Shown here: piece by piece, positions 20,205 to 31,124 of the stretch | Position numbering within the stretch: position 1 is the stretch's first letter | Layout: the number at the start of each line of letters is the position of its first letter | Assembly (NCBI GenBank): GCA_022747635.1 | Contig: JAKTNV010000002.1 | Coordinates: 2,026,001 to 2,090,000, forward strand | DNA length: 64,000 nt | Source of the DNA: Hetaerina americana | Lineage: Eukaryota > Arthropoda > Insecta > Odonata > Calopterygidae | Direction of reading: 5' to 3' | Program-made: the position numbers and the translations under genes | Notes under the pieces: generated by a model | What the model saw: only the letters and a program-made list of their open reading frames with translations | Told to the model about the DNA's origin: nothing | The model's database searches: none

Positions 20205-21295
20205 GCTGTTTATTAGCCAACATATTAAACTCATTCTTCCACAGTGTTTTCAACAATTGCTCCCAGAATATACCAGAGAACCTTCCGAAAACATTTCTAC
20301 AGCCAATGCATGCAATCGACTTTTCCACCCGCGGAATAGAGTTACTCCTTAAAACATCGACCCCAGCAAATCTCCGGGACCTGATGAGATACCGGCTCGC
20401 GTGTATAAAGAACTGTCGTCTGAAATTGCCTCTTATCTTAATATAATATTTAAGAAATCATTAGCAGAAGAAAGCGTGCCAAGCGGCTGGAAGATAGCTC
20501 CTGTGACACCCATATTTAAAAATGGAGACCGGGAGGATCCCAGTAATTATAGGACAATATCGCTCACCTCCATCTCCTGTAAGATTCTTGAGCACATCAT
20601 TGTTAGTTCCATTAGAGGTACCACGATAGCCAGGATTTATTGATTAATAACCAACACGGGTTCCGTAAAGGTAGATCCTACGAAACTCAACTCGCACTCT
20701 TTGTTCATGATATAATGCATTCCGGTGAAAGTAATATTCCAGTTGATTCGATATTCATAGATTTTAAAAAAGCTTTTGATAGAGTCCCTCATTGAAATTT
20801 ACTCGCGAAGTTGGAAACTTATGGAATGCACGGGAGTGTTATATGCTGGATAAGACAATTTAAAAAAAAATCGTGTTCAAACAGTCGTCCTGGACGGTGT
20901 ATCATCCGATACTGTCAAGGTCACGTCGGGTGTACCACAGGGTAGTGTCATAGTGCCCCCTCTTGTTTCTTATTAACATAAATGACCTCAGTACCGTGGT
21001 TAATAGCAGGCTCCGTCTTTTTGCTGACAATGCGGTGATTTATGGGGACATTCGAAGTCGCGAAGACAGAGTCACGTTAGCTAACGACGTAAATGCAATC
21101 CAGATTTGGTGAGATACATGGCAATTGGAATTAAATTTGAAAAAATGCGTAGTAATACATTTTTGGGAAAGGAGTAATTCCCTCCTATTTACTTATAAAG
21201 TGAAACAAACAGAAATCGCAAGGGTAGATTCCCTTAAATACTTGTGTTTAACAATTACTCACGACCTGTCCTGGGGAAAGCACATACGGGAAATA
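20205..21295 (+). mobile_element. CR1-like LINE, RT N-terminal to thumb, upstream half
   Basis: The plus strand reads ANILNSFFHSVFNNCSQNIP, SSKSPGPDEIPARVYKELS (frame shifted), VPSGWKIAPVTPIFKNGDRE, PSNYRTISLTSISCKILE, NNQHGFRKGRSYETQLALF, VDSIFIDFKKAFDRVPH (motif A), SGVPQGSV (motif B), and RLFADNAVIY, in which FADD reads FADN. LKYLCLTITHDLSWGKHI is then cut by a mariner at 21295. The 5' end meets a foldback copy. Frame breaks near 20640 and 20860 show decay. Confidence 0.85.
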
Positions 21296-22626
21296 CTACC
21301 TTGATCAAAAATTTCCCGGAATTTATTCAGAAAATTAAAAATACAAGTTTATTCATCTAAATCTATATTGTCCCCTTCAAAGTAATCCCCATCGACTGCA
21401 ACACACTTATGCCAGCGCTTGATCCAATCCTCGAAACATTTTTTATATTCGGTTTTCGGTATGTCCATCAGTGCTTCCTGCGATTTTTCCATTACTTCCT
21501 CTCGGCTGCTAAAACGCGTTCCCCGTAATAGTTTTTTAACTCGATTGAACAGAAAGAAGTCACAGGGAGCCAAATCAGGTGAATTCTGTGGCTGTTGGAT
21601 GGTATTTGTTGCATTTTTCGTCAAAAAATTACGAATAATGATAGCACTGTGCGACGGTGCGTTATCATGGTGCAAAATCCACGAGTTTTCTGCCCACATT
21701 TCTGGTCTCTTTCGGCGAATTGCTTCACGCAAACGTCTCATAACGCCCAAATAATACTCTTTGTTTACTGTCTGGCCTTTTGCAAAAATTCATGATGCAC
21801 TACACCGTTGTAATCCATGAAAACCGTCAGCATTGCCTTCTTTTTTGACTGAAAACGACGTGGTTTTTTTGGTCTCGGCTCATTTGGTGAACGCCATTCA
21901 CTTGCCTGATGTCTGGATTGCGTGTCGTACTCATAAACCCACGTCTCGTCTCCAGTAATGATCCTTTTGATGAATGTGGGATCGGATTCAGCCTCGCAAA
22001 TCATGTCTTTTGCGACGTCAACACGGTCTCTTTTTTGCATGAAATTGAGGTCTTTTGGAACCAACTTTGCTGCTACACGACGGAAACCCAAATCATTAAC
22101 CACAATGTCTTGGGCGGATCCATAGGCAATGTTCAAGTCCTCCGCTATTTCTCTGATGGTTAATTTGCGGTTATTGACCAACATTTCTTTTACTTTATCA
22201 ATTTTTTCACCGACTTTCGATGTCGATGGTCTGCCACTGCGTTCATCATCTTCGATTGACTCACGACCACTTCTGAACCGCTCGTGCCACTGGTAAACGA
22301 CCGTTTTTTTTAGAGAATCGTTGCCGAAACACTTTTCCAACATTTCCAACGTCCGTGCGCCACTAAATCCGTTTTTTACGCAAAATTTAATACAAGTTCG
22401 TTGTTGCAAATTTAAATCCATTTCTGCAATTGTAAAAAATCGCCAACACACACAGAGATAGATGTACTCTTGGCTACGTAACTTTTGCAAATGTCAAGTT
22501 ATGACACTAAGATTTAAAGGGAATATCAACAACAGATGTACCAATTTAACAAAAAAAACAGAACTCAAATCGGAACGATGGGAGCGCCACACGGTGGTTA
22601 TTCCGGGAACTTTTTGATCAAGGTAG
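21296..22626 (-). mobile_element. Nearly full-length mariner inserted in a CR1 LINE
   Basis: The 1,331-bp element has terminal inverted repeats CTACCTTGATCAAAAA.TTCC (one mismatch in about 27) and a TA duplication at 21294-21295 and 22627-22628. The length is normal for mariner. The CR1 RT frame continues on both sides, so the boundaries are exact. It encodes a transposase on the minus strand with one frameshift. Confidence 0.95.
21349..22490 (-). pseudogene. Mariner transposase, one frameshift
   Basis: The N-terminal frame (21765-22490) has IKFCVKNGFSGARTLEMLEK and VVYQWHERFRSGRESIEDDE (helix-turn-helix), RSGRPSTS, and the first catalytic Asp in IITGDETWVYEYD. It ends at VHHEFLQKARQ. The C-terminal frame (21349-21750) has WILHHDNAPSHSAI with the second Asp, NSPDLAPCDFFLFNRVKK with the third (D,D34D spacing plausible), and a tail ending YFEGDNIDLDE. 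The break is at 21778-21781, where a four-T run on the plus strand lacks one base compared with the frame needed. All three catalytic Asp codons are present. Only this lesion was seen, so loss may be recent. Confidence 0.9.
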
Positions 22627-23315
22627 TATGAGGTCGTGCTAATAAAAAATTGGGATTTGTAAAAAGAGTGTGGGTAAATGTGACGAAAAAGTGAAGGAGC
22701 AATGTTTTCTTGCCCTAGTCAGGCCCCACCTGGAGTATGCTGCCTGTATATGGGATCCTCAAGAGATAAATTTGATTTCGGCATTGGATCGAGTTCAGCG
22801 GAGGGGGGCTACATTTGTCAAACATTGTTATGACCAACGCAGCAGCGTAACTACTTTGCTAGAACATTTAGGCTGGGATTCCCTTACAAAGCGGCGTTTA
22901 CAATACAGATTAAACTTATTAAAAACATTTAAAGATGGGTCCTTTTCCGATGACATCAAGAACATAATACGAACCCCAACGAATTACGGGCGGAGGGATC
23001 ACGAATATAAGATTAGAAAGATAGACTGCAAGACTGACAGGTTTAAATGGTCATTCTTTCCAAGAACAATAAGAGACCAGAATGCTTGTAATCGAAATCC
23101 CCCACTAGTCGGCTTAACATAATATGTATTAACCTACAAGTTAGGGACTGCGCATGGTTATACGATTATATTTATATATTTTTTTGCAGGTTCCCCTCAC
23201 CTTTCCCCATCCATTCGAAAAACCCTAACCCCCTCATCCTTTACCCTTTCCTCCTGGTGCTGCACCCCCTGCCACACACCTTTTTGGTGGCTTGCAGGGT
23301 ATTGATGTAGATGTA
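22627..23315 (+). mobile_element. CR1-like LINE, downstream half and 3' tail
   Basis: The frame at 22670-23122 is intact: GKCDEKVKEQCFLALVRPHL, EYAACIWDP, DRVQRRGATFVKHCYD, LLEHLGWDSLTKRRLQYRLN, and TDRFKWSFFPRTIRDQNACN. This is the C-terminal domain of the CR1 family, continuing the copy upstream of the mariner. The 3' tail CACCCCCTGCCACACACCTT, then GGTGGCTTGCAGGGTATTG, ends with GATGTAGATGTA, a likely tandem 3' repeat unit. Confidence 0.85.
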
Positions 23316-23319
23316 CCTT

Positions 23320-25125
23320 GACAAAATCCAAAGAAACTGCGGGAGAACTTTAAAGATGATGGGCTCTAGGCTTAGTGTCCCGATAGACCAGAGTTTCCTT
23401 GCGACACTGAGGGAATTATTATGGCACCATATTATGTTGGTAGATTCAACCACGGGGATATGAGAGAATGAGAGGGAGACGGTCACCTCCGCAGACAGAG
23501 ACACAAGTACTCGTCCTTCCCTCTCACGATACAGACAGTCATTGCGAAATCGAACCCAAGAGTCACCGCCCGCCACACGCTCTTGCGGCGGTTTCCGTAG
23601 TATTGTGTAATTGTAGATGAAGTCCGAGAACTTACCAATGAATAATTTTAACTTCCTCAAAGTAATCCTTAACCAAGTACCTGTATTATTATTATCAAAA
23701 CTCACGTGAGCAGATAGACAATGTCAGGTGGCACACGAGACCCAAGTATTATAATCAAACTTGCCTCAGAAAAATAGCATAAAATCTCAAATCAAATCAA
23801 TATCACAAAAGGTGATAAATAAAATCAGTCAGAAAAATAACAAATCACTTGAAGGAAACTTTCAAAAACAAATCTCTAACACAAAAAAAGAAAATCCCCA
23901 CCTCATCAACATCTGTTTCCCAACCAACAAGTAATAAATCAAAACTAGGCTGTTACATATAATTTTAAACAACACATCAATCAAATATAATATAAATTGT
24001 TTATATAATATCTTAAAAGTATTTACCCAGTTAGGAACGGGCTCAAATAGTTTTGCAGGTAAACTGTTCCCGTCAACAATTGTTTGATTAAAAAAATAAA
24101 TTTTTTTTAGTTTTTCTTTGTGCCCGGCATTATACCTTGAATTTGTGATCATTCCTCCCGATAAAATTTGAAATTCCCACCTCTTTCCTTAGTTTTGCCC
24201 AAGCTTTCTCTCCCTTCAGAATGCGGAACAACAAGAAAATCTATGATTAGTGGCCTAACACCCCCTGCCACATACCCTCCTGGGGGCTTGCAGACTAAGC
24301 TGTAGATGTGGGCGCATATGAGGAGGTAGGAAGGGGTGGTGGGCGTGGTGTTTAGGGAGGGCGGAGAGGGGGAGGCGAGGGTGGAATAGGAGATGAGCAA
24401 GGCAGCACCGCCAGGGGTGCCCAGATCGACCCCGGGGTCGGCGTGGGCGGAGCGTGGTTCTCACATGCATCCGGTGGCATTCCCTGCATCTCTCCCACCT
24501 CTAGACGCGGGAAAGTAATGCCCGGGCCTCAACCAATGAGAATAGCCGCCCCTCGGATGTTTGCATACTCGACGGGGGCGGACTCCACATCGGTCTCCGA
24601 ATACGTGAGGGATCCGAATACGCCGAAGAAATCCCGATGGTCCATACGAAAGAAATAACTGGGTCCTTCAATGGGAGGGGAACTCTAAATCGTAATACGA
24701 TTGGTGGAGTCAAAGGTCGTCATGTATCGAAGTCCATTACGAGTGGACGCACAACATAATGATTTCATTTGGGCTGACAAAGACGTCTAAAGGGCGTTCC
24801 TTCCACGCACCTCTCCCTTTCACATTATTCGAATGTTACCCTCGTCAAACAGGCCAGCGACTCTGACCCACGTATTCATTGGTGGCTTATTACAAATGCA
24901 AAATCGGATGAAAACGTATTATTTTCTCGTCACAACAATTCCTTATTGATAACAGATTATATTTGCCACTGTTCTTCAAGAAGGTCTCTTAGGAAAGGGT
25001 GTTTACATATATAAGTGAAATAAATTGTGTTCACATTTCGAAAATTAGATAAGTTAGGATAGCTAACAATTCAGGCTTACACAGTTAAAAATCTACAGGC
25101 AAAATCTATCCTAAAATAGTATGAC
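23320..25125. other. Degraded repeats and a GC-rich patch, no gene supported
   Basis: At 23327-23347 AATCCAAAGAAACTGCGGGA is a lone terminal fragment of the foldback family. CR1-tail-like sequences CCGCCACACG (about 23570) and CCCCCTGCCACATACCCTCC (about 24260) are decayed tails. A patch around 24350-24700 is GC-rich. 23700-24140 and 24900-25125 are AT-rich with nothing identifiable. Confidence 0.45.
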
Positions 25126-25129
25126 TGAG

Positions 25130-26015
25130 TCCATTAAAAACATTTATTGCCAGAATTGATACATTCTCTCAAAATTCTCCGAAGTAGCGCCCTTGCACGT
25201 CCACACGCCGCAGCCAGCGGGTTTTCCACGCCTCGTATGCCCTCTGGAAGACGGCGCTCGGAATACTGTCAAGTCCCTTCGTCACGGCCTATTGTAACGC
25301 ATCCACCAAGCCGTGGTGACGTCCTTTCAGCTCGGATATGAAGCGGTGGAAGAGGAAGAAGTCTGGTTGGGCATTGTCTAAAAGATTTAGATCTTCACTC
25401 ATCACATGGTCGAGAAGCTCTTGGCAGATCCGAGTTTCGTTTTGCCCGTCCGAGAGCACTCGCGACACCAACTTCGCACAAACATTTCTCATGCCCAGGT
25501 TTTCGGTCACAAGTCGATGCACATCACTTTAATGGATGACAAGTTCATTGGAAACAATACGAACGCTTAATCTGCGATCCCTGTCTAAGAAAGCCTCCAC
25601 TCTTGAAATATTTTTGAAGTCGAACGTCCGGCGTGTTCAACATCTTCTCTATCCTCCCGAAAAACTTGTGCCACGCAAAAACATCCGATCTACCCGCGGC
25701 GTTATCACACACCATAAGGTGCCTTGGGCACGTCATGAGTCTCTTTTCCAGTTTTCCCCAGTTTCACGCAAAATTGGATGGCGTAGCACTGTTCCAATAA
25801 CTGGTTCATGACGGTTCGTAACGAGGTCACGTCATAGAGGTTTCGCAAACGAGCGATCCGCACTCCACAAAGGCTGGGATCCAACTACTACCGGACTCCA
25901 GCCTTTCCTTAAACTCCCCTCCCTCGAACCCAGCCAGAGAAACCGCCACCCGTCCGTCTGTCTATCCGGGGAAAAAATAAACCATACTACTTTTGGGTCA
26001 GACCTTGTATGCTTC
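25130..26015 (-). mobile_element. Degenerate mariner-like element, family D, copy 2
   Basis: The minus strand reads VMRCAIQFCVKLGKTGKETH-like sequence (about 25740-25790), then VFAWHKFFGRIEKML, HRLVTENLGMRNVCAKLVSR and VLSDGQNETRICQEL, and then LDNAQPDFFLFHRFISELKG. LLDN runs straight into QPDFFLFHRF, so the segment between the first and third catalytic Asp positions appears deleted. The right end is CAAGGTCTGACCCAAAAG on the minus strand. Copy 1 is at 5065-5900. Confidence 0.7.
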
Positions 26016-26685
26016 AATTCCCGCCTGGGACCAGTCGAAAGAATTCTGCAGCCATTCCGATGGTCTTATCAACGCAGACGCGTGGCGTGGCTCTGGAGCA
26101 AAGTCATCTCTTCGCATCAATCCCGGAGACATAGGACGACCAATTGCTTCAAAGTCTGCGTTAAAAAAACGGCAAACCCGATGTGCACTGACAGCATTTA
26201 AAGTGGGATTCGATGCGCACCCTGTCCACAGTCACAGTCCAGTTAGGCCCACACTAACGAGCCTCTCACACCTGATGTGTCACCGCGTTGTACGGATAAT
26301 GAGAAATGAATAACAATTGACAACGGCACAATTGGCACAATCAAGGTTAAACATATTTTCAAATGAACAGACGAGCAACATTTCCTTTTTCCAGAAGAAC
26401 CAGCAAATGCTATTTGTATCGATGTGCTCACTGCGTCGCTATGACCCGCAGCAAATCATTAAGGACTAAAAATACACCGCATACGCCTTCCAAACGATTC
26501 TCTGGTCACAGTCATTATTTTATTTTTCGTCGATGGATGAAGTGACTGGTGACGCCATGAGTCACTGTCACCTTTGAGCACCATCACTATAAATATTATC
26601 TTAATAACGAACTATTCACCCAAAAATCAAAAAACTGTCAAATTTAGGAAGAAATTCGACTGTTTGTGGATTCACCAACAAGAGG
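26016..26685. other. Unassigned stretch
   Basis: No recognisable feature between two mariner remnants. Confidence 0.4.
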
Positions 26686-26689
26686 GTGG

Positions 26690-27240
26690 TTTATAGGGAA
26701 AATATGATACACAGGGTCCACTATACGAGGCATGCGCATTCTCAGGGAAATATAAATGTATTGATCGCACTTGTAGAAATGCTTAAAATTCTACAAAATA
26801 TCTATCTCCCCTTGCATCAAGATATACACTTGTGGAGACGTGTCTGCCACGCCTGGAAGGCATCCTGAAACGCTTATCTACGGGAACGTCTCTCAGGAAC
26901 GTTGAGTAATATGCTTTTGGATGTTGTCCACGGTCTCCAAATGCCTTCCTTTCAGCTCTCTCTTCAGTCGGGGAAACAAAAGAAAGTCGCACGGAGTCAA
27001 GCCGGGACTGTAAAGGAGCTGAGGGACCACCCAGGGGGGGTGCTCCATGCCAGGAAGTTGGTAACGATGAAGGACGTGTGGCTGGGTGCTCCATTCCGCC
27101 GTGTTACAAATTCGAGAAACACACTTCACACGAAGGCACGTCTTTCCGCTCAGACTGCTCAGAGCAAACTGGCGACCGGCTGCGTTGGAAGGGCAGACCC
27201 ACCCTGCCCGCCAGTTTCCCCAGCGCATTACATAGACCAT
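26690..27240 (-). mobile_element. Mariner remnant, C-terminal catalytic end
   Basis: The minus-strand frame 26893-27240 contains LYSPGLTPCDFLLFPRLKRE and LKGRHLETVDNIQKHIT. This is the block around the third catalytic Asp of mariner (usual PDLAPCDF, here PGLTPCDF) and the helix that follows. The tail after a frame break reads MPSRRGRHVSTSVYLDARGD. The N-terminal domain and the first two Asp blocks are not recognisable. Confidence 0.65.
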
Positions 27241-27409
27241 GTATAAGTTTCCCTGGTCATAAAAATATCCTCTCTATCAAATCATCTAGAAGTCTTAAAA
27301 TTCTCACCTGCTCTCTATTAGTGAATCAAGAGGTTCCCAGTCCAAATCCTACAGCATGCCCGTTACGCTTAATGACGTCTCGTAGTAATGTCTAACAATT
27401 ACAGAGGAT

Positions 27410-27751
27410 TTCCTCTGAACCTTACCTGGTTCTTATGATCAACGCTTTCACCCGTGGATCCCTGGTACTCGCGGCGCATTCCGAATTTGGCCAGAAGCCA
27501 GATCTCTCTCTCTCTCTCTTACCACTTTCATTCCATATTCTCACAACCTGTTTAATGACCCTAAATTCCTTTAGTCTGGCCCTTATAATCTTCTCATGTA
27601 AGTATTCCATGAAAGGTATGATATCAGTGTAACACCCTAGTAATTGACCAAGTCTGAAATGGCCAAATCGATTCCATTTTTTATTCATCATTTTTTTGTC
27701 TTGTTTATATTTTCTTTTATCCCAAAATGCCAGTGCCGTACATTTTATGAT
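27410..27751 (-). mobile_element. LINE RT, C-terminal part (downstream of giant foldback insertion)
   Basis: The minus strand continues the RT frame interrupted at 30123: IIKCT, then ALAFWDKRKYKQDK, LLGCYTD, YLHEKIIRARLKEFRVIKQV and RIWNES. This is the thumb and connection region of a Jockey/CR1-group LINE. Together with 30123-30730 it forms one 5'-truncated copy split by the 2.37-kb insert. Confidence 0.7.
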
Positions 27752-28074
27752 ATAATGGGAAGAGTTCACCCCAGCCGTACTCTTATAAATGGGCAAAGGA
27801 TGGGTGGGGGATATTGGAGAAAATAGAAACAGTAAATCGATAAAAATTATAAAATTAAATAATTAACTGAAAATAAGACTAACAATAAATATAGTAAAAA
27901 ACTGAAAATAATTGAAATATTTAAATACCGCAAACGGTTAGAACAATGAAATGGAGGACTGCAAATAAATCACATACTATCTAGCTTGGATATACTATAC
28001 AGCATTGATCTATGCTAGTCTCAAGCACTCAAACGCACTTAGAAAAAAAAAAATTTGAATACTAAAAAAGTGAA

Positions 28075-28592
28075 AATTAATCACGCATTCTCTAGCTTGG
28101 ATGTACTATGCAGCAGTGATCCTTGCTAGTCGCATACACTCTCACTCTATCAGGGCTTACGAGAGGTTTCCCTCTGCGTCAGGGGCCCACCAATCACACG
28201 TATTGTAATAAAATTAAGAAATATAATAAACGAAAAATGATCACGCGCTCTCTAGCTCGGATGTATTATATAGCATTGATCCTTGCTAGTCACAGGCACT
28301 CACCTTCAATCAGGGCTTAGGAGAGGTTCCCTCTGCGCCAGTGGCCCGCCAGTCACACGTATAATAATAAAGGCAAAATAATCACGCACTCTCTAGCTTG
28401 GATGTACTATGCAGCAGTGATCCTTGCTAGTCGCATACACTCTCACTCTATCAGGGCTTACGAGAGGTTTCCCTCTGCGTCAGGGGCCCACCAATCACAC
28501 GTAGTGAAATAAAATTAAGAAATATAATAAACGGAAAATGATCACGCGCTCTCTAGCTCGGATGTACTATATAGCATTGATCCTTGCTAGTC
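28075..28592 (-). repeat. Left tandem array of the giant foldback
   Basis: On the minus strand, two alternating subunit types of about 150 bp occur. One has CAGAGGGAAACCTCTCGTAA, the other CAGAGGGAACCTCTCCTAA. Both contain GACTAGCAAGGATCA and GCTAGAGAG. The array breaks off inside a subunit at GATCCTTGCTAGTC (about 28592). Confidence 0.85.
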
Positions 28593-28735
28593 AATAAGCT
28601 TCTGGGCACTCCCTTTACCCTTCCACCAAGTGCGAGTCACAGTACTAACGTCGGAAGAAATTCCACGGTAGACCTGTGAGTGAGTGAGTGAGTTTTGCTA
28701 GGGTTAAGGCGTCTTCGCATACCCAAGCAAGTGAG

Positions 28736-29760
28736 TGATTGGCGGGCCACTGCCGCAGAGGGAAACCTCTCGTAAGCCCTGATAGAGTGTGAGTGCATGC
28801 GACTAGCAAGGATCAATGCTGCTTAGTACATCCAAGCTAGAGAGTGCGTGATTATTTTGCCTTTATTATTATACGTGTGACTGGCGGGCCACTGGCGCAG
28901 AGGGAACCTCTCCTAAGCCCTGATTGAAGGTGAGTGCCTGTGACTAGCAAGGATCAATGCTATATGGTAAATCCGAGCTAGAGAGTGCGTGATCATTTTT
29001 CGTTTATCATACTTCTTAATTTTATTTCACTACGTGTGATTGGTGGGCCCCTGACGCAGAGGGAAACCTCTCGTAAGCCCTGATAGAGTGGGAGTGTATG
29101 CGACTAGCAAGGATCACTGCTGCTTAGTACATCCAAGCTAGAGAGTGCGTGATTATTTTGCCTTTATTATTATACGTGTGACTGACGGGCCACTGGCGCA
29201 GAGGGAACCTCTCCTAAGCCCTGATTGAAGGTGAAAGCCTGTGACTAGCAAGGATCAATGCTATATAGTACATCCGAGCTAGAGAGCGCGTGATCATTTT
29301 CCGTTTATTATATTTCTTAATTTTATTTCACTACGTGTGATTGGTGGGCCCCTGACGCAGAGGGAAACCTCTCGTAAGCCCTGATAGAGTGAGAGTGTAT
29401 GCGACTAGCAAGGATCACTGCTGCATAGTACATCCAAGCTAGAGAATGCGTGATTATTTTGCCTTTATTATTATACGTGTGACTGACGGGCCACTGGCGC
29501 AGAGGGAACCTCTCCTAAGCCCTGATTGAAGGTGAGTGCCTGTGACTAGCAAGGATCAATGCTATATAGTACATCCGAGCTAGAGAGCGCGTGATCATTT
29601 TTCGTTTATTATATTTCTTAATTTTATTTCAATACGTGTGATTGGTGGGCCACTGACGCAGAGGGAAACCTCTCGTAAGCCCTGATAGAGTGAGAGTGTA
29701 TGCGACTAGCAAGGATCACTGCTGCATAGTACATCCAAGCTAGAGAATGCGTGATTAATT
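28736..29760 (+). repeat. Right tandem array of the giant foldback, 301-bp dimer period
   Basis: The landmark GCGTGATTATTTTGCC recurs at about 28846, 29147 and 29448, with a variant at 29749, giving a 301-base period. Each period has two related halves that differ at CCACTGGCGCAGAGGG versus CCCCTGACGCAGAGGG. Repeats within the array are nearly identical, so amplification or homogenisation looks recent. Confidence 0.9.
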
Positions 29761-30122
29761 TTCACTTTTTTAGTATTCAAATTTCTTTTTTTTTTACTAC
29801 GTGCGTTTGAGTGCTTGAGACTAGCATAGATCAATGCTGTATACTATAGTATATCCAAGCTAGATAGTATGTGATTTATTTGCAGTCCTCCATTTCATTG
29901 TTCTAACCGTTTGCGGTATTTAAATATTTCAATTATTTTCAGTTTTTTACTATATTTATTGTTAGTCTTATTTTAAGTTAATTATTTAATTTTATAATTT
30001 TTATCGATTTACTGTTTCTATTTTCTCCAATATCCCCCACCCATCCTTTGCCCATTTATAAGAGTACGGCTGGGGTGAACTCTTCCCATTATATTTATAC
30101 GGCCGTAGTTACCGTTCGCTTT

Positions 30123-30730
30123 GTACATTTTATGATAATTAACTCAAACCTCATTTCTTTACACCAATCTGCTATCTGGTTGAAATCGTTAGACAGTAGC
30201 CTAAAATTTGCCGGTATCTATTTATCTATAAACCACTAAGTGTCATCTGCAAATAATCTAAGATTTCTACAAGCGTGGGAACTTGGGCAGATAATGCATA
30301 TCAAGAAAAGTAGTGGCCCTGTGACACTACTCTGTAGACCTTCTGATTACGTTTGCCTCAAATTAACTGAATACATCGACTGCTACTTTTTGTTATTGGT
30401 TAAATAAGAAATCGCTAATCCAGCTCGTCAATTTCTCACCAATGTCATTGTATTTTAATGTTTGCATCACTTTCTAATGAGGGCCGTTATCCAACGCTTT
30501 CTTCAAATCTGTAAATACAAAATCCTCGTCTGCATTACATTCCCTCGATTTATCGTACTTATGATGAATAAATTACCAATTTTCTTTTGCATGATTTGTT
30601 TTTTTTCTAATCCCGTGCAGGTTTCGGTATGCACCTACGGTTGAGAAAGTCATCATATTGCCAACAATGAAATGTTCTAAGAATTTGGAAGAGAGAGCAA
30701 TGTTTAAGAAATCAATTTTTCATTTATGAG
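30123..30730 (-). mobile_element. LINE RT, palm region (upstream of giant foldback insertion)
   Basis: The minus strand reads DFVFTDLKKALDNGPH (motif A), LTSWISDFLFNQ and DLPKFPRL. A FADD region follows, decayed, near 30260, and then DWCKEMRFELIIIKCT, which is cut at the target duplication. The frame resumes at 27751. Internal stops and shifts make it a dead copy. Confidence 0.7.
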
Positions 30731-30825
30731 GTCTTCCATGTCGCCGTCTTTGAAGAGGGGAGGGTATGTCATTTAGCTTGCAGCCACAAGGCATTGAACC
30801 TTCTACCGCAGTAGCATTAGTATTT

Positions 30826-31120
30826 ATGGGAGTCGACCGACAGCTGAGGTCATTTGCGCCATTAGGGATGGATTGGAGAGGTGGAGAGAGAAACCCGGCG
30901 TCGACATGAGCCTACTCTTGACAAAATGCGCCAAGAGGTCCGCAGTTTAACGTCCCATCCGACGGACCGAGTACTCGCCCAAAGTGCTCTCCACAAAGCA
31001 CCTCAAGTAGGGATCGGGATACCGCTAAAGAATATTTATTGTATCCAGGATTTGAACCCAGGCCCTCACAGTGGGAAGCCTGTACGTTAGCCAACGCACC
31101 ATTCCCATCCCCCTTCTATC
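30826..31120 (-). mobile_element. tRNA-derived SINE, copy 3
   Basis: The minus-strand order matches copy 1: a tRNA-like head with GGGTTCAAATCCTGGATAC (31045-31063), CGGTATCCCGATCCCTACTT, GGATGGGACGTTAA, and the end AGCTGTCGGTCGACTCCC followed by ATAAATACTAATGC. Confidence 0.8.
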
Positions 31121-31124
31121 GCTT

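Larger units (their letters stand above)
27752..30122. mobile_element. Giant foldback element with internal 301-bp tandem repeats
   Basis: The insert is bounded by an exact 14-bp direct repeat, GTACATTTTATGAT (27738-27751 and 30123-30136). Its outer arms, about 27753-28040 and 29806-30092, are long inverted repeats starting ATAATGGGAAGAGTTCACC. Inside each arm lies a tandem array: the right arm has a half unit, then three 301-bp dimers (28846-29749), and the left arm has a shorter inverted array (28075-28592). A unique spacer of about 140 bp (28593-28735) includes GTGAGTGAGTGAGTGAG. The right end carries about 30 extra bases (30093-30122) outside the inverted repeat. No protein is encoded. 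Confidence 0.9.

Noticed and set aside
22670..23122. Unknown conserved host protein of 150 residues
   Set aside because: It is the C-terminal domain of the CR1-like LINE (PRTIRDQN block) followed by the LINE's own 3' tail.
28075..29760. CRISPR-like regular repeats
   Set aside because: Units are about 150 bp in a 301-bp period without short unique spacers, lie in inverted arms, and the genome is plainly eukaryotic.
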